The notes beneath the pieces are model-generated. The model ran no database searches. It had not been told where the DNA came from and saw nothing but the letters and a program-made list of their open reading frames with translations. Shown here piece by piece: positions 1 to 12,990 of a DNA stretch of 64,000 nt. How positions within the stretch are numbered: the stretch's first letter is position 1; every line of letters starts with the position of its first letter. The position numbers and the translations under genes are program-made. Origin of the DNA: Carettochelys insculpta (lineage: Eukaryota; Chordata; Testudines; Carettochelyidae); assembly GCF_033958435.1 (NCBI RefSeq), contig NC_134161.1, positions 5,642,001-5,706,000 of the forward strand, read 5' to 3'.

Positions 1-3000
1 TGAAAGGTTGTTATGGCAACAGGGACATTGCTGCAGCTCATCCTTTTTCAGCCCCTCTCTGGTGGTCCATGCACACTGGAAGCTAATGAGCCCAAGAGAA
101 ATGCTGATTCTGGCTGTGTTCAGAAGCTTCTGTAACGAATCCCCTGAATATTCGTTACAAATGAAGTCCCCTCGCTTCTCTTTTGTGAAAGAAGTGAGAG
201 CATCTAACACCAGGGACATGTTCTCAGGCATGAGGGTTGCCACAGAAAACCCCTCCAATCCTGAGAGAGGCCTAACTCAGGAGAGCTCCTGCTCTGGTGG
301 GTCTAAGGCTAGAAACCAAACTGGCGACTTGACTCTGCTGCAACTGACTGGCTCAATTAACTTCTTGGTCTTGGGGGCCCAACTCGAGATGCCTCAGGCT
401 GGGTTTCCAGATGTGCTGCACACCAGTAGCTCCAGTTGAATATGAAAGAAATGGAGGGAGCCCTCGGCACCTCTGAACATCAGCCCCAAGCTACCCCAAG
501 TCAGCCACCCAAAACTGGTGGCTGTCACTCTGTGAGGCCCCCTTGGAAATTCTAGCTCAAGGAATTACTTAACTGCCTCTCTGAATTCCCAGGCTGTGGA
601 CTACTGCGAGCTGATACAGAGCAGCTACTATGTTCATCCCCAGAGGCAGCTGCACTTTAGTGTTGCATGAAGGACCACCAGAGCATCTGCAACCAGCTCT
701 GGGGCAAGGAGCTATCCTGATTACTATTATGTCTGTGTATTTTAGGAGCACTGACAGGTGACAGACAAAGATCAGGGCTTCATTGTGCTAGCTGCTGTAC
801 ACACGTTGAACAGAGATGATCCCTTGCCAGGAGTGCTTAAACTGATTAGATATGGTAGCTGCAATGCATGGAAGGTTAATATCCCTAGGAATAAAGAGAG
901 CTCTCTATTCCCACTTCTGCATATTTATTTCTTTGAATGTATCTCTTACCTAGTCTCAGATGAGCCTTCATTGAGTGTCATTGTTTAAAGCAGTGACTTG
1001 ATATTCTCCCTGTGTGGTGAGTATTTTGGGTGCATTTTTAAAATGCTATCACAAAAGAGTTGGCAGATAATTTACATGTAATTTATCAACAATGAATATA
1101 GGAGTTTGCCAATCTGAAAAGAGAGTGAACATATTGTTCTGCTCCAGCAATTTACGAACTCGATATTGTCAAAAGCCTCTGTGATGCCCAAGCGAGAAAC
1201 AGAGAAGTCTCGTAGAGCAGCTTGGAGAGTTTGGGATTATAGATGTAAGTCTGGCCCCCAGTGGTTGACCTTGCATTTGCCCCAGCCAAGGTCGACGCAG
1301 AGATGAGTGAAAGGGGCTGGGTGATTCGTTCCCTGTTTCACTTCACAGAGTTGTGTACGGCACCCTTCATGCCTCGGAACACGTCCCAGGGGTTAGACGC
1401 TTTCACTTCCTTCACGGATGAGAAGAGAGAGGCCCTGCTGCTTTCCTCCAGAATGGTCAGGTAGTGTAATCTGCACTCTGCTCCCTGCCGTGGAGGTGGG
1501 AAATTGTTCTCTCTCACATGTTTGGCATAGCCATGGTGGAATGGGGAATCCGGCCTCAGCGAGCAACAGCAGAAGGGTGCAGGAAAAGAGTCCCCTGGGT
1601 TTTCTTTAGAGAGAGTGAGCCTCTGCCCTCTTCACTTTGGGGTTCAGGTAGTTTGTGGGGCTGGCACTGACAGGAAGGGGGGGATGAGTGGCTTCTAGCC
1701 TGAGCCCGGGTTCTCGGACAGTGCAGTCAGCATGGCTCTATTGGAGTCAATGCAACGACACTGCCTGAAGTTCTGATGCCCCATTGGCCAAGCCTGTTAC
1801 AGGTCACACTTTACACCTTCCCTGATACATCAGTCACTACTGAGAACTCAGCCCCTGGCCCGAGAGCACGGGTGATGCTTCTAAGGACAGGCAAGTGCTG
1901 CCACAGTTACCACCCACACCTGTGGCGGGGGTCGCTGCCTTCTCACAGGCACCTATTGCCAATGAAGGCAGCATCTCCTTCTGCCACTGGGAGGGAATGT
2001 CCCCTCGTGCTGGTGCTCTGGGCCACATCCTGTGAGAATGCAAAACTGCTGGGAGGCCCATGTGCACATCCTCAGGGAGAGGGGCAGGACGGCCCATCCT
2101 CCCGGCAAGGGGCACTGATACAGAGAATGGAATGATGGCCTAAAATGCAAACAGAGGTCCGCGTGAAAGACTCCTGTCTGCGGGGTTCTTTGCCGGGCCT
2201 CTGATCTGAGCACTGGGGGCTCTTTCAAGGAGAGTAAGAATAGCTCAGCCCAGCACTGCAACAAACCCTTTACTGACCACAGCTGTATCCCAGGCTCCAG
2301 TCCCACCGTTACTACTTGTCCACCGCAGCCTGGCTGAGGCTGTTGTCGATAACCCTTGATGTTCTGGTTAGTGCCAAGGGTGAGAGGCCCACGTTCTGTG
2401 CAGGCACAGGGCAATGGCACTGATTCCTGCGCTCTTGACTCACTGAGTCTGAGCAACGAACTGTAAGATCAGTGTCCTTTATTTTCCCCCAACTCAGCAT
2501 AAAGCCCATTCTAATGACTTCTAATTACAACGGACATACATATTCTAGTGCATGTTGGGCGGAAGGACTGCTGGGGTCACGGTGCCTTCTGGGCACTGCA
2601 GATAGGTGGGTTATGCGTCATGTTACCCAGGACACAGTGTCGCTCCCTCACCTGACTAAGACAATAGTTATTGACCATGCAAAGAGGGAGCAGAGATTAA
2701 AGGAAAGTGGAGCACCAGCGGGCTGTCCCCCAACCTCTCCCTCACTGGGCCCCCCACCCAGCTTCCTCTCCTGCGTGGGCAGAAGCGTGAGCGCTCCCCC
2801 TGCTGTTTCAGTCTATTAAACCACCGGGTACAATGTCTTGATCAAGACACGATGCTAGTCTCAGGGCTTGGGCCTCCTCTGGCAAGAGTCCAGCATCCCA
2901 TGCATCGAGCCCACCATTCTTACCCAGCTCACACCTCTTCTGTGCCTGGTGCATGCTCCTGCCCTGCTTGCACATAGATCAGTGGAGGGGAGGCCCGTGA

Positions 3001-3580
3001 ATCCCACTCCCCTGCTCCTCTCTGCAGCCAGCCATGGCCTCTGCTCAGCTACTCCACATCCCACTGCGCTGACTCGCTCCTCCTGGTGCCAGGGGGTCTG
3101 GCAGAGCAGTCTGCTGCTCCAGCCCTCCCCAGGAGGGGGTCAGACGGGGACACGTACAGAGTCCCCTTCACTGTTTTCTAGTCTGTGCCCTTGGCAACCA
3201 GCCAGTTCGTCTTTGCCTCCCTCTTATCTCCCTCGCAGCTATTTCCCATTCTCTCGCCAGCCTGTGCAATTTGTCATCCCTTTTGACGTGAGTCTGGGTG
3301 ACATTTCGTTAATTCCTGTCGCAGGTTTCACAAGTTCCAGGACTGTGCTGATTTGAGTTTCCCTGTCCACCTGACCCTATCCCAGCATCCCTCTGCATTG
3401 GCTCCTGGAGGGCACTTGAACCCAGACTGCTCCCAGGGCAGCAGGTTGCTTCTCCTCAGAGTGACTTGTCTTCAAGGATTACTTACAATATTGCCATTGG
3501 CCAGGTCTGTTTTAGAAAACTGGTGCATTGATTTAAACACTGAACTGATGTAACTCCCAGCATCAATGCACGAAGGCTAT
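1..3580. other. no gene recognised
   Basis: I see no exon with recognisable protein similarity and no intact transposon here. The open frames are short, overlap on both strands and show no family resemblance. A decayed repeat may lie around 335-500, where the wording resembles a common sauropsid interspersed repeat, but I cannot place its ends. Confidence 0.5.
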
Positions 3581-3810
3581 GGGGCAGCAGTACCTAATGG
3601 ATAGCACACTGGCCTGGCACTTGGGTGGTCTGAATTCCATTCCCCGTTCTGCCACTGGCTTGCTGGATGACCTTGGGCAAGTCACTTCCTTGCCTTGTGC
3701 CTCAGTTTCCCCACTGTAACATGGGAATTATGATTTTCTATGCTTTGTGAAGTGTTCTGAGTGCTACCAATGGAAGCTGGGATATCAGATCAAGCTATTA
3801 TTATTATACA
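3581..3810 (+). repeat. MIR-like SINE
   Basis: A tRNA-derived SINE of the MIR type. The tRNA-like head (GGATAGCACACTGGCCTGG) is followed by the conserved core, with GACCTTGGGCAAGTCACTT and TGCCTCAGTTTCCCC around 3670-3712. It ends in an ATT-rich tail near 3800. The core wording is characteristic of MIR and its sauropsid relatives. It is immobile and has no coding capacity. Confidence 0.85.
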
Positions 3811-3954
3811 AGAGTTATGTGTAAGGGAGGGTGGGTCCATCAATAGCTGCTTCCCAAAATGGTCCAGGAGGCAACCCTGTGCTCAGGGTATCCCTCATGC
3901 CTCTGACGGACACAGGCTGAGAGAGGATGACAGAGGATGGATCGCTTGATAATT

Positions 3955-4075
3955 GCCCTGTTCTGCTCATTAAATCTGAGGCATCTGGCATTGGCCAATG
4001 TCAGAAGATAGGATACTGGGCTAGATGGACCATTGAGCTGACCATATATGGCAGTTCCTATGCTCTTATTATTAT
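3955..4075 (+). mobile_element. CR1 LINE 3' end
   Basis: A 5'-truncated CR1 non-LTR retrotransposon tail on the + strand. The diagnostic piece is GGATACTGGGCTAGATGGAC near 4011-4030. It is followed by a decayed form of the reptilian CR1 ending (TGGCAGTTCCTATGCTCTTA) and an ATT-rich tail. It follows the MIR copy by about 150 bp. Only untranslated 3' sequence remains. Confidence 0.8.
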
Positions 4076-4436
4076 TAAACTGGTTTAAGCAAAATAAACT
4101 GACTGAAGTGTGGGTTACCCCTGTTGAAGTGTATCTACATCAGAGGTTTCCTCCAGCATACCTTGATCAGGCGCACATGGACTTAGCTAAGCCCGTGCCA
4201 CATTTCTAACATGGACCAGGCCTTCGTTTGCCTTGTCACCCCCATCGACCAACAGTGGTTTGAGCGACGCCTCCTCTGGGGCTGGAACAGCTTTCCTGCA
4301 TCTCTTCCCTTCCTCAGCTCTGCGGCTTATCTCCAGTCCAGCTGAAAACAATCCTTCATTGCCACAGGCTCCCGGTTCTCTCCATCCCTGCTACCTACCG
4401 CTGCAGGGCGTGTGGAGGAGAGGTGGGTACCTGCAT

Positions 4437-4619
4437 GCCCTGAAAGCTGAGCACTTGGGCAGCCCTCCAAGAGAGGTTTAGGTGCCACCCAGCTGAGTAG
4501 CAGAGTGCCAACAGCCAGCAGCAGGTGTTTCTACTGGTGGTGCACGTAGGCCCATGCTTCAGTGCATATAACAACATTTATTCTGCATCTGGATGGAAAA
4601 AAGTTGGCAGGACCATTGG
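4437..4619 (+). mobile_element. hAT-type MITE, family A (short, no coding)
   Basis: One of ten copies in the window of a ~180-bp non-autonomous element. Its body reads CTGAGCACTTGGGCAGCC, then a segment ending GTGCCAACAGCCAGCAGCA, then GGTGGTGCAC, and a tail with ATTTATTCTGCATCTGGATG. In better copies both ends match CAGTGTTCCCT in inverted orientation and are flanked by 8-bp duplications, which is the hAT signature. The left terminal inverted repeat is lost in this copy. Confidence 0.65.
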
Positions 4620-7600
4620 CTGGCGCAGAGGGAACTGTCCCACATAAACATGGCTCATCTGTCATGGGATGCCCAGCACCTTCCTCCACCTCAGCACTAG
4701 GAGCCAAGCTGGTGCACACATGCCCTGTTTGCAAAACGCACACACCCCCATAGGCTATGGGTGCCCGCAGGGAGGGTGCAGGGAGGTGGGGGTGCCCCAT
4801 TTAGCAGTTCATTTCTGGCTGGAGCAATGGGAAGCAAAGCATTGCCTGAGTGCTAATACGAGACACCTGTGCCCACCCTTTGGCTCAACTCAGTTGCTGG
4901 CAGGAAGTTTGCATCCATGCGCAAATAGCTCAGAGGCTTCAGAGAGAATAAAATAGAAGATGAAGCTTTTAAGTGGGTATTTGAGGAGTATTTTGATGTT
5001 TAACCAACAAGGTGAGTCTGAAAGTCTCTGGTGCTCTGCTGTGATCTGGGAGCCTGGTATTTTTGCCCATTGTTAAGCACCATTTGCTTGCAAGTACTAA
5101 GTCTTCATTTTCATGTGGGTTGTGCCTTTGTGGGGAGCGTGCATCTTAGAACTTTGCTTGACTGGCTGCTTGACTGTTTGGAGTTCATTTGTTTAACGAA
5201 CCTCAGGGGGCCACAGCACAAAAGCCTTTCCCAAAGAGGTTCAAAGGCTCTGCAGGGTCTTTGGAGGCTATGCCTGCAAGGTTCTGTGTCTGCATTGGAA
5301 GCTGGAATAGAGTCAAGTCAATGCTTGACTTTTCCAACCTGAGTGAAGCATTTTTCATCTTCCCGCTTCTTCCACTGGGCTTTGCAATAGATCCAGGTTG
5401 CATTGCAGGTGTTAGAACCACAGGGATCCCTCCAACAGACCCTAGGAAATCTGGGGCAGCCTGAAGCTCCAGCAGTAAGAACTTCTGCAGGGTTCACTGG
5501 CTCCCAAGTTCACCAACAGGCAAAGGAATCTTGTCTGGGTCACATGTGAGCAAATGCCCCTCAAACACGCAAATTCCCATCAGTCCCTCTGATGTCCTCC
5601 AGCTTTCCATCAGGGCGTATGGATATTGAACCAGCTGGCAGGAGATGAGTTCAGGAGTGGGACGAGATGCACCATCTATGAAACGCAGTGATGCTGTGAC
5701 ACAGGAATCCTCTCGTCCAGCGTGTGACAGATCCCGGGCACCATCCTTCCTGGGGCTACTTCTTGGAGGTCTGTGTGAATTCCCAGGCCCCATTAAAGGA
5801 TCAGCTCCATGTCATCTTCCCTTCAGACACTTGTTGAGCTCATGCCATCCTCTGTCCCACAAGCCACACCCAGGTCAGCCTGTGCTTTCGGGAATCTAAA
5901 GCCAGATCCAAAGCCAATGGGAGCTTTACCGTTGGCTTCAGTGGGTTCTGGATCAGGCCCGTATACAGACAGGCATGTCTGCAAGCAAAGAAAATGGTGT
6001 GACTGAAATCTCTCGCCAAGGGTGGCCAAGCTGCTCCAGCCACTAACACGGTCTCATGGTCTCTGCATGCTCGCTTACAAAGGCGTTTTCTAAGGCCGGT
6101 TGCTACAGTGGGGGAAAGAAGAGTTCATTTCACCCCATCACTCCACAGAATTCCCTGGCCAGCACATCCCAGGGGACCAGACCCAAGTCGTTGTCATGGC
6201 AACAGAAGCGGGGGGGATCACATGAGAGGGATGAAATAGCCCTCGTACCGACTGTACCCACAGGGCATTCTCTGCGCACGCTGCTCTCTGCAAGAGTCAC
6301 CCGCTGCACTCTCTGGCCCTCTGCAACCTCTCGACTGCAAAGTTAAATAGAACATGGCTTGGTTTTAAAACAACGACAGTCCTGCGGTATTTTTTTGATT
6401 TGATACAAGAGAAAAAAAATGATACCTTTTCATGCAATTCATTAGAGCAACTTTATTAGCCCTAGAAAGAGAAACTGCATGTAACATACAACATAACATT
6501 CAGAATCAACACTGCAGAGCTCAGGGCGCAGAGGTGCCGGCAGAATTAATTGCTAGGTGCTTTCATTACCAATTAACGAGAACATCTTCAAGCGCCATTA
6601 GAACATGATGATTAAATGTGCCCTGCTCTGATTGGCTGCAGCCTCTCCTCTTTCACTTGAGCTGTAGGTCACCTTCCTGTTTGGTAAATTGCAGAAGGGC
6701 ACATCTGTAACAAGGAGAGGGCAACGTAAATAAATGCAGCCCATGAGGCAGGCTAAAAACTGCCTATGTGGAGCAAATCCCACTCGCGGAAATGGAAAAG
6801 GTCTTGTAGGGAAGCCATGTGCCCTTATAGGAGGCCGGGTGGTACTTGGACCATGTGGAAATATTTCCCCATTGCAGCTGTTTTCTCAGAGGTTTGGCTC
6901 TTCCCATAGGGGATTCAGCATTCAAGTGGCTTGATTGCTAATGGGGTTTCTTAGCAACAGTCAGGTACAGGCATCCCCAGCTGGGTAAGGCCACATCCCT
7001 GCCTGGAGCAAACGCTGGGTCAACAGCCAGGAATGCAAAATGGATGTTAGGACGCCCAAGGAATGGGATGGGGGACAATCCTAATGCGATGAGGCAGGGC
7101 TATAGAATAATGCAGAACTAGAGGAGCCTCAGAGAAGCAGGAGCAGGGTTCCTGAACCCGAGGCAAACTATGACTTTGATGCTAACCACCACCCTCCATT
7201 CAACATGAAGAAAAAAGAGACATCCAGAATGAAAGTTTACCTTTTTTCACTCGGCCTTCAAAATGAACAAGGTAAAAAATAAAAATAAAGATGTGAAGTT
7301 TTTCTACTTTTCATTAATCCTAATATGCTGATACTATATAGGGAGAAGCACGCGGTAGCTGACACTTGAAACTTTTATCCATTTTGAGCTGTACACAGTG
7401 TTTCTGGTCAGGAATAGAAACAGTTGCATTTCCTAATGCAATTGTCTTCCTCCCCATGGAACTGGGGTTTGGGGGAGCTGTGAAAACCTTTGCTCTTTGA
7501 CACTGGATGAAGTCTGGTTTTGCATTGTCACCCGTTTCCTTCGGCCATTGATGTGCCTAAACATTTACAGCTTTGCTTTTCATGCTTTTGCTTTCACAAA

Positions 7601-8152
7601 CTGGGCGGTGAGTTGCTGGGGACGATGACACCCTGGTTTGCAAGTGCAATATTTGATACTTTCGTTTATCAGAAGGAACCTCGTAATATTATTTTTGAAA
7701 TAGAGGGGGAAAAAAATCCCTTCTAATTTGGCAGGCCTTAAAATCTGGCACCTGAGGCTACCCCTTAGTTTGCCCAGAGCTGTCCTGTTCATAGGACAGT
7801 GGTAGCCCTCCCAGGCCCTTCAGGGGGCCCCCATGGCAGCCACATCAACGGTCAGGAACCACAGGGCGCCAAGCAGCCCACAGGCCTAGCAGCATGGATA
7901 GGACAGGACCAACACAGTCCCAACTCTGGTCCCACGGTGCTCCGCTTCCCACCCCAGTGAAGCAGAGTGCAGTGGGGTGGGAGAGGGCAGCCGGGCAGAG
8001 TGGGACAGGCTGCCAGGTCACTCCAGGTCCCACCGCTGTGATGAGTGTGGGAGGGGCACTTGAGCTCTGCGCCCCGCCCTGTGCTAGGCCCCCTGGGGAC
8101 TCCTCCAGCTTGCATGGCTTGTGGGAGGGGCCTTGGGTGGGTTGTCCCAGGG
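4620..8152. other. no gene recognised
   Basis: Unique-looking intergenic sequence with only short frames on both strands. I see no splice-site-bounded segment with protein similarity. An AT-rich stretch around 6350-6600 and 7200-7330 carries no recognisable element. Confidence 0.45.
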
Positions 8153-8768
8153 CAGGGGTCTGCCACTGAAATAGAGAGACGAGCCATTTTTTTTCAGATT
8201 CGGTTACAAAATCAGTACTTCAAGAGCTGCCGTGCACATGAACACGAGACGGTCCTTCATCAATAACGTCACACCAGACTTACTGTCACCCCTGTTTTAA
8301 GAACCACCGACACACGATTTGTATCGGTTAGAACGTTGTTCCCCGCCCCCATCTCCAGGCTTGACCCAACTCAGCCCCCAAATCTGCCCCCACCCTCCAC
8401 GCTTTCCCACCCATCCAGCAAACCTGCCCCCGACACCCCCCTCCAGGTTTAACCCTTCATCCCCAACCTGCCCCTTCCCATCTCCAGGATCTACCTGCCT
8501 CAGTCGATAAGCTCTGCATGCTGTCTCTGCTCCCAGCAACCCGCCACCTCCTTCTCAGCGTGGCTGCGCAACTCTGGCAGGGCAGGCTCGGCCACCCCTC
8601 CCCGCAGCGCTCCTGCAGGCTGACTTCCCCCACGTGGAGAGCCCTGCTGGCTTCCTCTTCCAGGGCTCCCTGCCCTGCCGGCTTCCCCCTGTTGCAGCTG
8701 AAGGCTCAGCCTCCAGAGCTGCACATGGAGCCACTCGGGGCTGTCGAGCCACAGGTTGCCAACTCCTG
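8153..8768 (-). mobile_element. non-autonomous hAT transposon, family B
   Basis: This ~616-bp element begins CAGGGGTCTGCCACTG and ends GGTTGCCAACTCCTG, so its ends are imperfect inverted repeats of CAGGGGTCNGCAACC. It shares its 8170-8330 segment (ACCCCTGTTTTAAGAACC and flanks) with the copy at 19042-19743, and its GC-rich half with the copy at 47603-48531. The middle (8340-8490) is a C-rich low-complexity stretch. No transposase frame remains. The target duplication is unclear in this copy. Confidence 0.7.
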
Positions 8769-9127
8769 CCCTAGGCCCTGGGCCGGCGGCACTGGGGGTG
8801 GGGTGTTGTCCCAGGTCCTGTGCCCCTCTGGGGACAGACCTGACTTCACCTATATGGTCAGGCCAGCACCACAAGGAAGGGCAACGAATATAGTTAGGGC
8901 CCAGGACGAACTGTTGAATGAGTAGAATGTAGAATGATGTTTCTAAAACACTCCCACCCACCCACACCCCGCTACCATGTGCAATGGGGCATCAGGGTAA
9001 AAGTACAGCGTAGGGCCCATAAACCCTCAGGACAGCCCTGGGGACTTGACTTCACCCCCCCCCACACACACACCCCCAAATCACTGCTGTAGACAGATAT
9101 TATCTCCCACTTGTGTTGGATGTCCAG

Positions 9128-9314
9128 CAGGGTTCCCTGTGAGCTGAGCTCTTGGGCAGCCCCCCAGGAGAGATTCAGGTGCCGCCCAGATGGTTGGCAA
9201 AGCGCCCACAGCCAACAACATACGTTTCCACTGGTGGTTCACATCTGCACCAGCCTCAGTGCACATAACAACATTGATGCCATGCATGGATGGAAAACAT
9301 TAGCGGGAACATCG
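9128..9314 (+). mobile_element. hAT-type MITE, family A
   Basis: Near full-length copy of the ~180-bp MITE, starting CAGGGTTCCCTGTGAGCTG and ending GCGGGAACATCG. The left end of the inverted repeat is CAGNGTTCCCT, and the right end is its decayed complement. No coding capacity. Confidence 0.7.
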
Positions 9315-11640
9315 GTGCGCAGGGCTTGTCTGAGTTTGTACCCATCGCATTCATTCACTCTCTGTATTGCAGGAGCACCTAGAGAGCCCAGCTGGCACCA
9401 GGTGCTGTCTGTGCACATTGGAAAAGATGTGCCCTGAAGAGGTAGCAATCTACACGGGAAAGAGAAGGACAGAGACTCGCCCACGCTCATCAGGCTCCAC
9501 TCCATGACTCTTGAGGCTCAGCCCTCTCCCCACAGAAGCTTCCACCCCAGGGAAGCCAATAGAAGCCAGGATTTGCGCTGTATCGCTTGCCCTAGCAGTG
9601 GGGAAACTGCCCCAGGTGCCAATTGTAGAGCTAGGGGAGCAGGAACTAAAGGGGGGGACTGGACCTGGCACTTCCCCACAGCCATCACTGGTGCAGAGAC
9701 GTGGAGCTGGGCAGCTACTCATAACTGGGAGACCCCATGAGATGCCAAAGGGAGTAAATGGAGCCTGAACTCCTGAGCCTTCCTCAGCTATGGCTCAACC
9801 CTGATTCTGTTCCGTTATTACAGCATATTTCAAGGGAAAGCCAGGGTGAGGCGCTCCCCTGCCGGGTAATGAAATCGCTGTTTATTAAACTGCACAGCTG
9901 AGCCAGCAGGCGAGGGGCACTGGGGATTGGCAATGGGCTAGCTCAGAACGAGGCTTCTCTATTGCTCACCCAAAGGCACTTCCCCTCACTTTACAGCTAG
10001 CCTGGGAATTTGAGTGAGGGTGAGGATGTATCGGTGCCAAGCTTCTGCGGAGACCATGCAGGGAGGGAGCCACCAGGGGCGCAGATGCAGTCCAAAGTGG
10101 GGAACTCCCCTTGGAACTATGTGTGTGTGTGGCGTGTGCGCGAGCCGGTGTACGTGTGTGTGCATAGATCTCTTCCTCCAAAAGCAGCTGTCCCATCACT
10201 GTGGGCAGGCCAATGCCGTGGGTGCTGGCCTGACCCCACTGGAAGGGGTGTGCTTCTGTCTAGGGCTGTCCACTCAGAAAGCTCTTGGCCCTTGACACAT
10301 TCACTCTGGGGCCTGATCGCTGCAACGTCCCTGGCCAGCATGACTCCCTGCGTGAGTCAAAGAGCTCGGTGCCAGCCACTGCTGGAAATCAAGATCAGGG
10401 CCTTGAATCGGACCCAGAAATGAATAGGGAGCAGTGGAGAGCGCAGCACGAGTCTGGTATATTCACACCCATCTGCCCTGCTGAGCATGGGCTACTGGCC
10501 GGCAGGAGACAGGAACCTCCCTCCCTTTCCCTGTTTGAAAGCCAAATCCTCAGTGTGCTGGAAATCCTCTTGTGCAGCCTGTGACTGGTACTGGGCGCCA
10601 TCCGTCCCAGGGCTGCGTTGTGCGAGGGGCTGTACGTCCAGGCAGTGAGGCTCCGCTTTCCGGCCCCCGACAGTCATGGGCTCAATAGACAAGATGGATA
10701 CAGGCTGGGAGGAGAAGCGATTGCCGGAGAGCAAAGGCAGAAGCTCACAGGTCTGAATCCCTGCTCCGTGTTCCACCCACTAGACCACACTGCTCCCTGT
10801 TGTGTGTCTTTCCGGGGAACAAAGGGGTCAGGTGCCCCTGGGCTCTGAGCGCAGAATGGGATCAGCAATCCTCTCACCACCACCAAGCCCCTGGATGAAT
10901 AACAGCTCCCATGCATTATCGACTTCTAAACTTCATGCGCGGAGCTGGCCAAGCCACTCGGTAGATTCTGTCGCCCACGCACCCTAGGGCCACTCTGGGT
11001 CGGTCCAAACCACAGCTGGGTTCACACTGCTCTTTTTAGCACTCTAGCTTGAGCTGCCTGCCTGTGCTGGGAATCCCAGTTGCAGGATCAACATACCCTC
11101 CCCAGGCTTACCCACCCACGCACATCCAGGACCCTGGAGCTGGGAGAGCAGGAATTAAAGGGAGGGTTGGCCCGAGCATGTCTCCACAACCACCACCGGA
11201 GGGCAGTGCTGCTTTACCAGACCCGCCAGTTGAACAGCTGAAAATCCTACTGCCCAGCCCGGAACTGACCCAGGAAATTTGCCTTGGGTACACAGGGATC
11301 TGGCCCTAGAGTCTAGACCAAATGCAGCCCCAGTTAAAGAGCATCGTCCGCGCCCCGCCTCCACAGTGTGTTAGTCTCTGGTATACCTCGTTTTTACTGT
11401 GTGTGTAGCCCAGGGCACACCTTTGATGCACAATTTGCATGCAGGATTTTGCTCTGTCATACACCATGATACATATGCATGTTAGGCTCTTAAATTTGAA
11501 AATTTGTATTTATTTATTTCTTATTTGTCCCTTTGCAGCAAAAAAAAAAAAGGGTCCCACTAGAATTTTCCCTTTCTGCCAACAAGATTGCCACTGAAAT
11601 GGACATGACCTGCCCCTCCTCCCTGTCTGTCCCTGAAAAC
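9315..11640. other. no gene recognised; scattered decayed repeat
   Basis: No exon recognised. A decayed interspersed repeat is likely around 9364-9420 (wording AGCACCTAGAGAGCCCAGC). A fragment around 10740-10800 resembles the reversed head of a tRNA-derived SINE. Both are too diverged to delimit. Confidence 0.35.
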
Positions 11641-11654
11641 GCACTTCATGGACT

Positions 11655-11724
11655 CCTAGAACTAGAAGGAAACTTGAGAGGTTATCAAGTCCAGTCCCCT
11701 GCACTCATGGCAGAGCCAAGCACC
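11655..11724 (-). mobile_element. CR1 LINE 3' end, distal part (split by hAT)
   Basis: 3' end of a CR1 LINE in reverse orientation (wording CCTAGAACTAGAAGGAAAC and AAGTCCAGTCCCCTGCACTC). It is continuous in family sequence with 12706-12990. The two parts are separated by a 965-bp hAT element at 11733, so CR1 was here first. Confidence 0.8.
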
Positions 11725-11732
11725 ATCTAGAT

Positions 11733-12697
11733 CTTGGTTTCCCAAAGTGGTATGGGGAAATGGGGGGCATGAAGAAATTCCAGGGAGGGCGTGAGGCAAC
11801 CCAGCCCCCATGTCATTCCCCATCCCAAGAAAGACCCAGCCTTTGCTTCCAGCTCTCAGCTGCTCATTTTACATGAGTGACCCCCCACAGCCACTATAAA
11901 AAGCAAGCAGCTGGCAAAGCCCCATGTGGAGCTAGCTGTCTCCTGCAAAGGTGACTGAGTGCAGGTTGGGGGAGAGGGCAAGGAGGAGTAGGAGGGGGTT
12001 AGACGTGGGGCTGGGGGTGCCTGCCTTGGGGGGAGGGGAAGGTCTTGGGTGGGTGGCTTGCAGGACTCAGGTGGGTGGCTCGCAGGGTTGAGGCAACTGG
12101 CCCTGGCAGCACGAGGCTCAGGCAGCTGGCAGGCAGCAGGTAGCTGGCCCCAGATGCTAGCGGGTAGGTGGGCGGCTGGCCCTGGTAGCATGGGTCTCAA
12201 GCAGGCAGCTTGGACCGCTGGCCTATGGCTCCGGCAGATGGCTGGGGTGGCTGGCAGGTGGGCAGCTGGCCCCGGCAGCGCAGGGCTTGGGTGGGTGGTG
12301 AGCACATGGGCAGGTGGCCCGAGCAGCTATGGGGCAGGCAGGCAAGTGGCCAGTCCCGGCGGCTGGCCCCGGTAGCGTGGGGCTCAGTTGGCTCAGGCAG
12401 GCAGCTCTGGCAGCGCAGGGCTCGGGCGGGAGGGTGGGCGGCTGGCTCTGGCGGCTGGCACAGGGCTCAGGCAGCTGGCCAGGTGGGGCTGCACCAGGCA
12501 CCCGCAAGAGGCCAAGAAAAGCCATTTGTGCTTATTTTAAATAATTTTTATGTCAAGCTTGTGTGTTTATTTTAAATCGCAAATTGAATTTTTGGTTAAA
12601 ACGGGAGTTGGACGGTGGTAAAAAAGAGGCTGGGGGGCTTGAGGGTTTCTCAAAAATCAAAAGGGGGCTGTGACGCTGAAAAGTTTGTCAACCACTG
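11733..12697. mobile_element. hAT transposon, family C, with internal minisatellite
   Basis: A 965-bp element inserted in a CR1. It is flanked by the perfect 8-bp duplication ATCTAGAT (11725-11732 and 12698-12705), which fits hAT transposition. Ends are CTTGGTTTCCCAAAGTG and the complement of TTTGTCAACCACTG. It matches the 418-bp copy at 26788-27205 in opposite orientation over both ends and the TATAAAAAGC-containing segment near 11896. The extra length is a degenerate tandem repeat at about 12040-12500. No transposase remains. Confidence 0.85.
12040..12500 (+). repeat. degenerate minisatellite inside hAT element
   Basis: Imperfect tandem array built from a GC-rich unit of roughly 25-35 bp, with words such as GGCAGCTGGCCCCGGCAG and GGGCTCGGGCGGG recurring in changing order. 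It lies entirely inside the family C hAT copy and is absent from the shorter copy at 26.8 kb, so it expanded after that lineage formed, or was lost from the other. Long open frames across it are an effect of repeat composition. Confidence 0.75.
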
Positions 12698-12705
12698 ATC
12701 TAGAT

Positions 12706-12990
12706 CTAGATCACACTGTATCTAACTGCCCTTAGGCATCTCCAGGGATGGAGATTCCACAACCACCCCAAGCAATTTATTCCAGTGTTTAACCACCCTG
12801 ACAGTTGGGAAGTTTTTCCTACTGTCCAATCCAAACTTCCCTTGCTGCAGTTTAAGCCCATTGCCTCTTCTCCCATTGCATCTTGTCCCTTTGGTTGCTG
12901 TTTGTTTGGAGAGCTGAGTTAAGTCAAAAGCTGCAGCTAGACCTTTGAGTCCAGCCCATACCAAGGCAGGGAAGGATTCCTTGGGCACAC
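12706..12990 (-). mobile_element. CR1 LINE 3' part with end of ORF2
   Basis: Reverse-strand CR1 fragment. On the - strand it encodes the C-terminal end typical of CR1 ORF2, with words such as RKNFPTVRVVKHWNKLLG and VVESPSLEM. It is continuous with 11655-11724 across the hAT insertion. It is 5'-truncated and inactive. Confidence 0.85.
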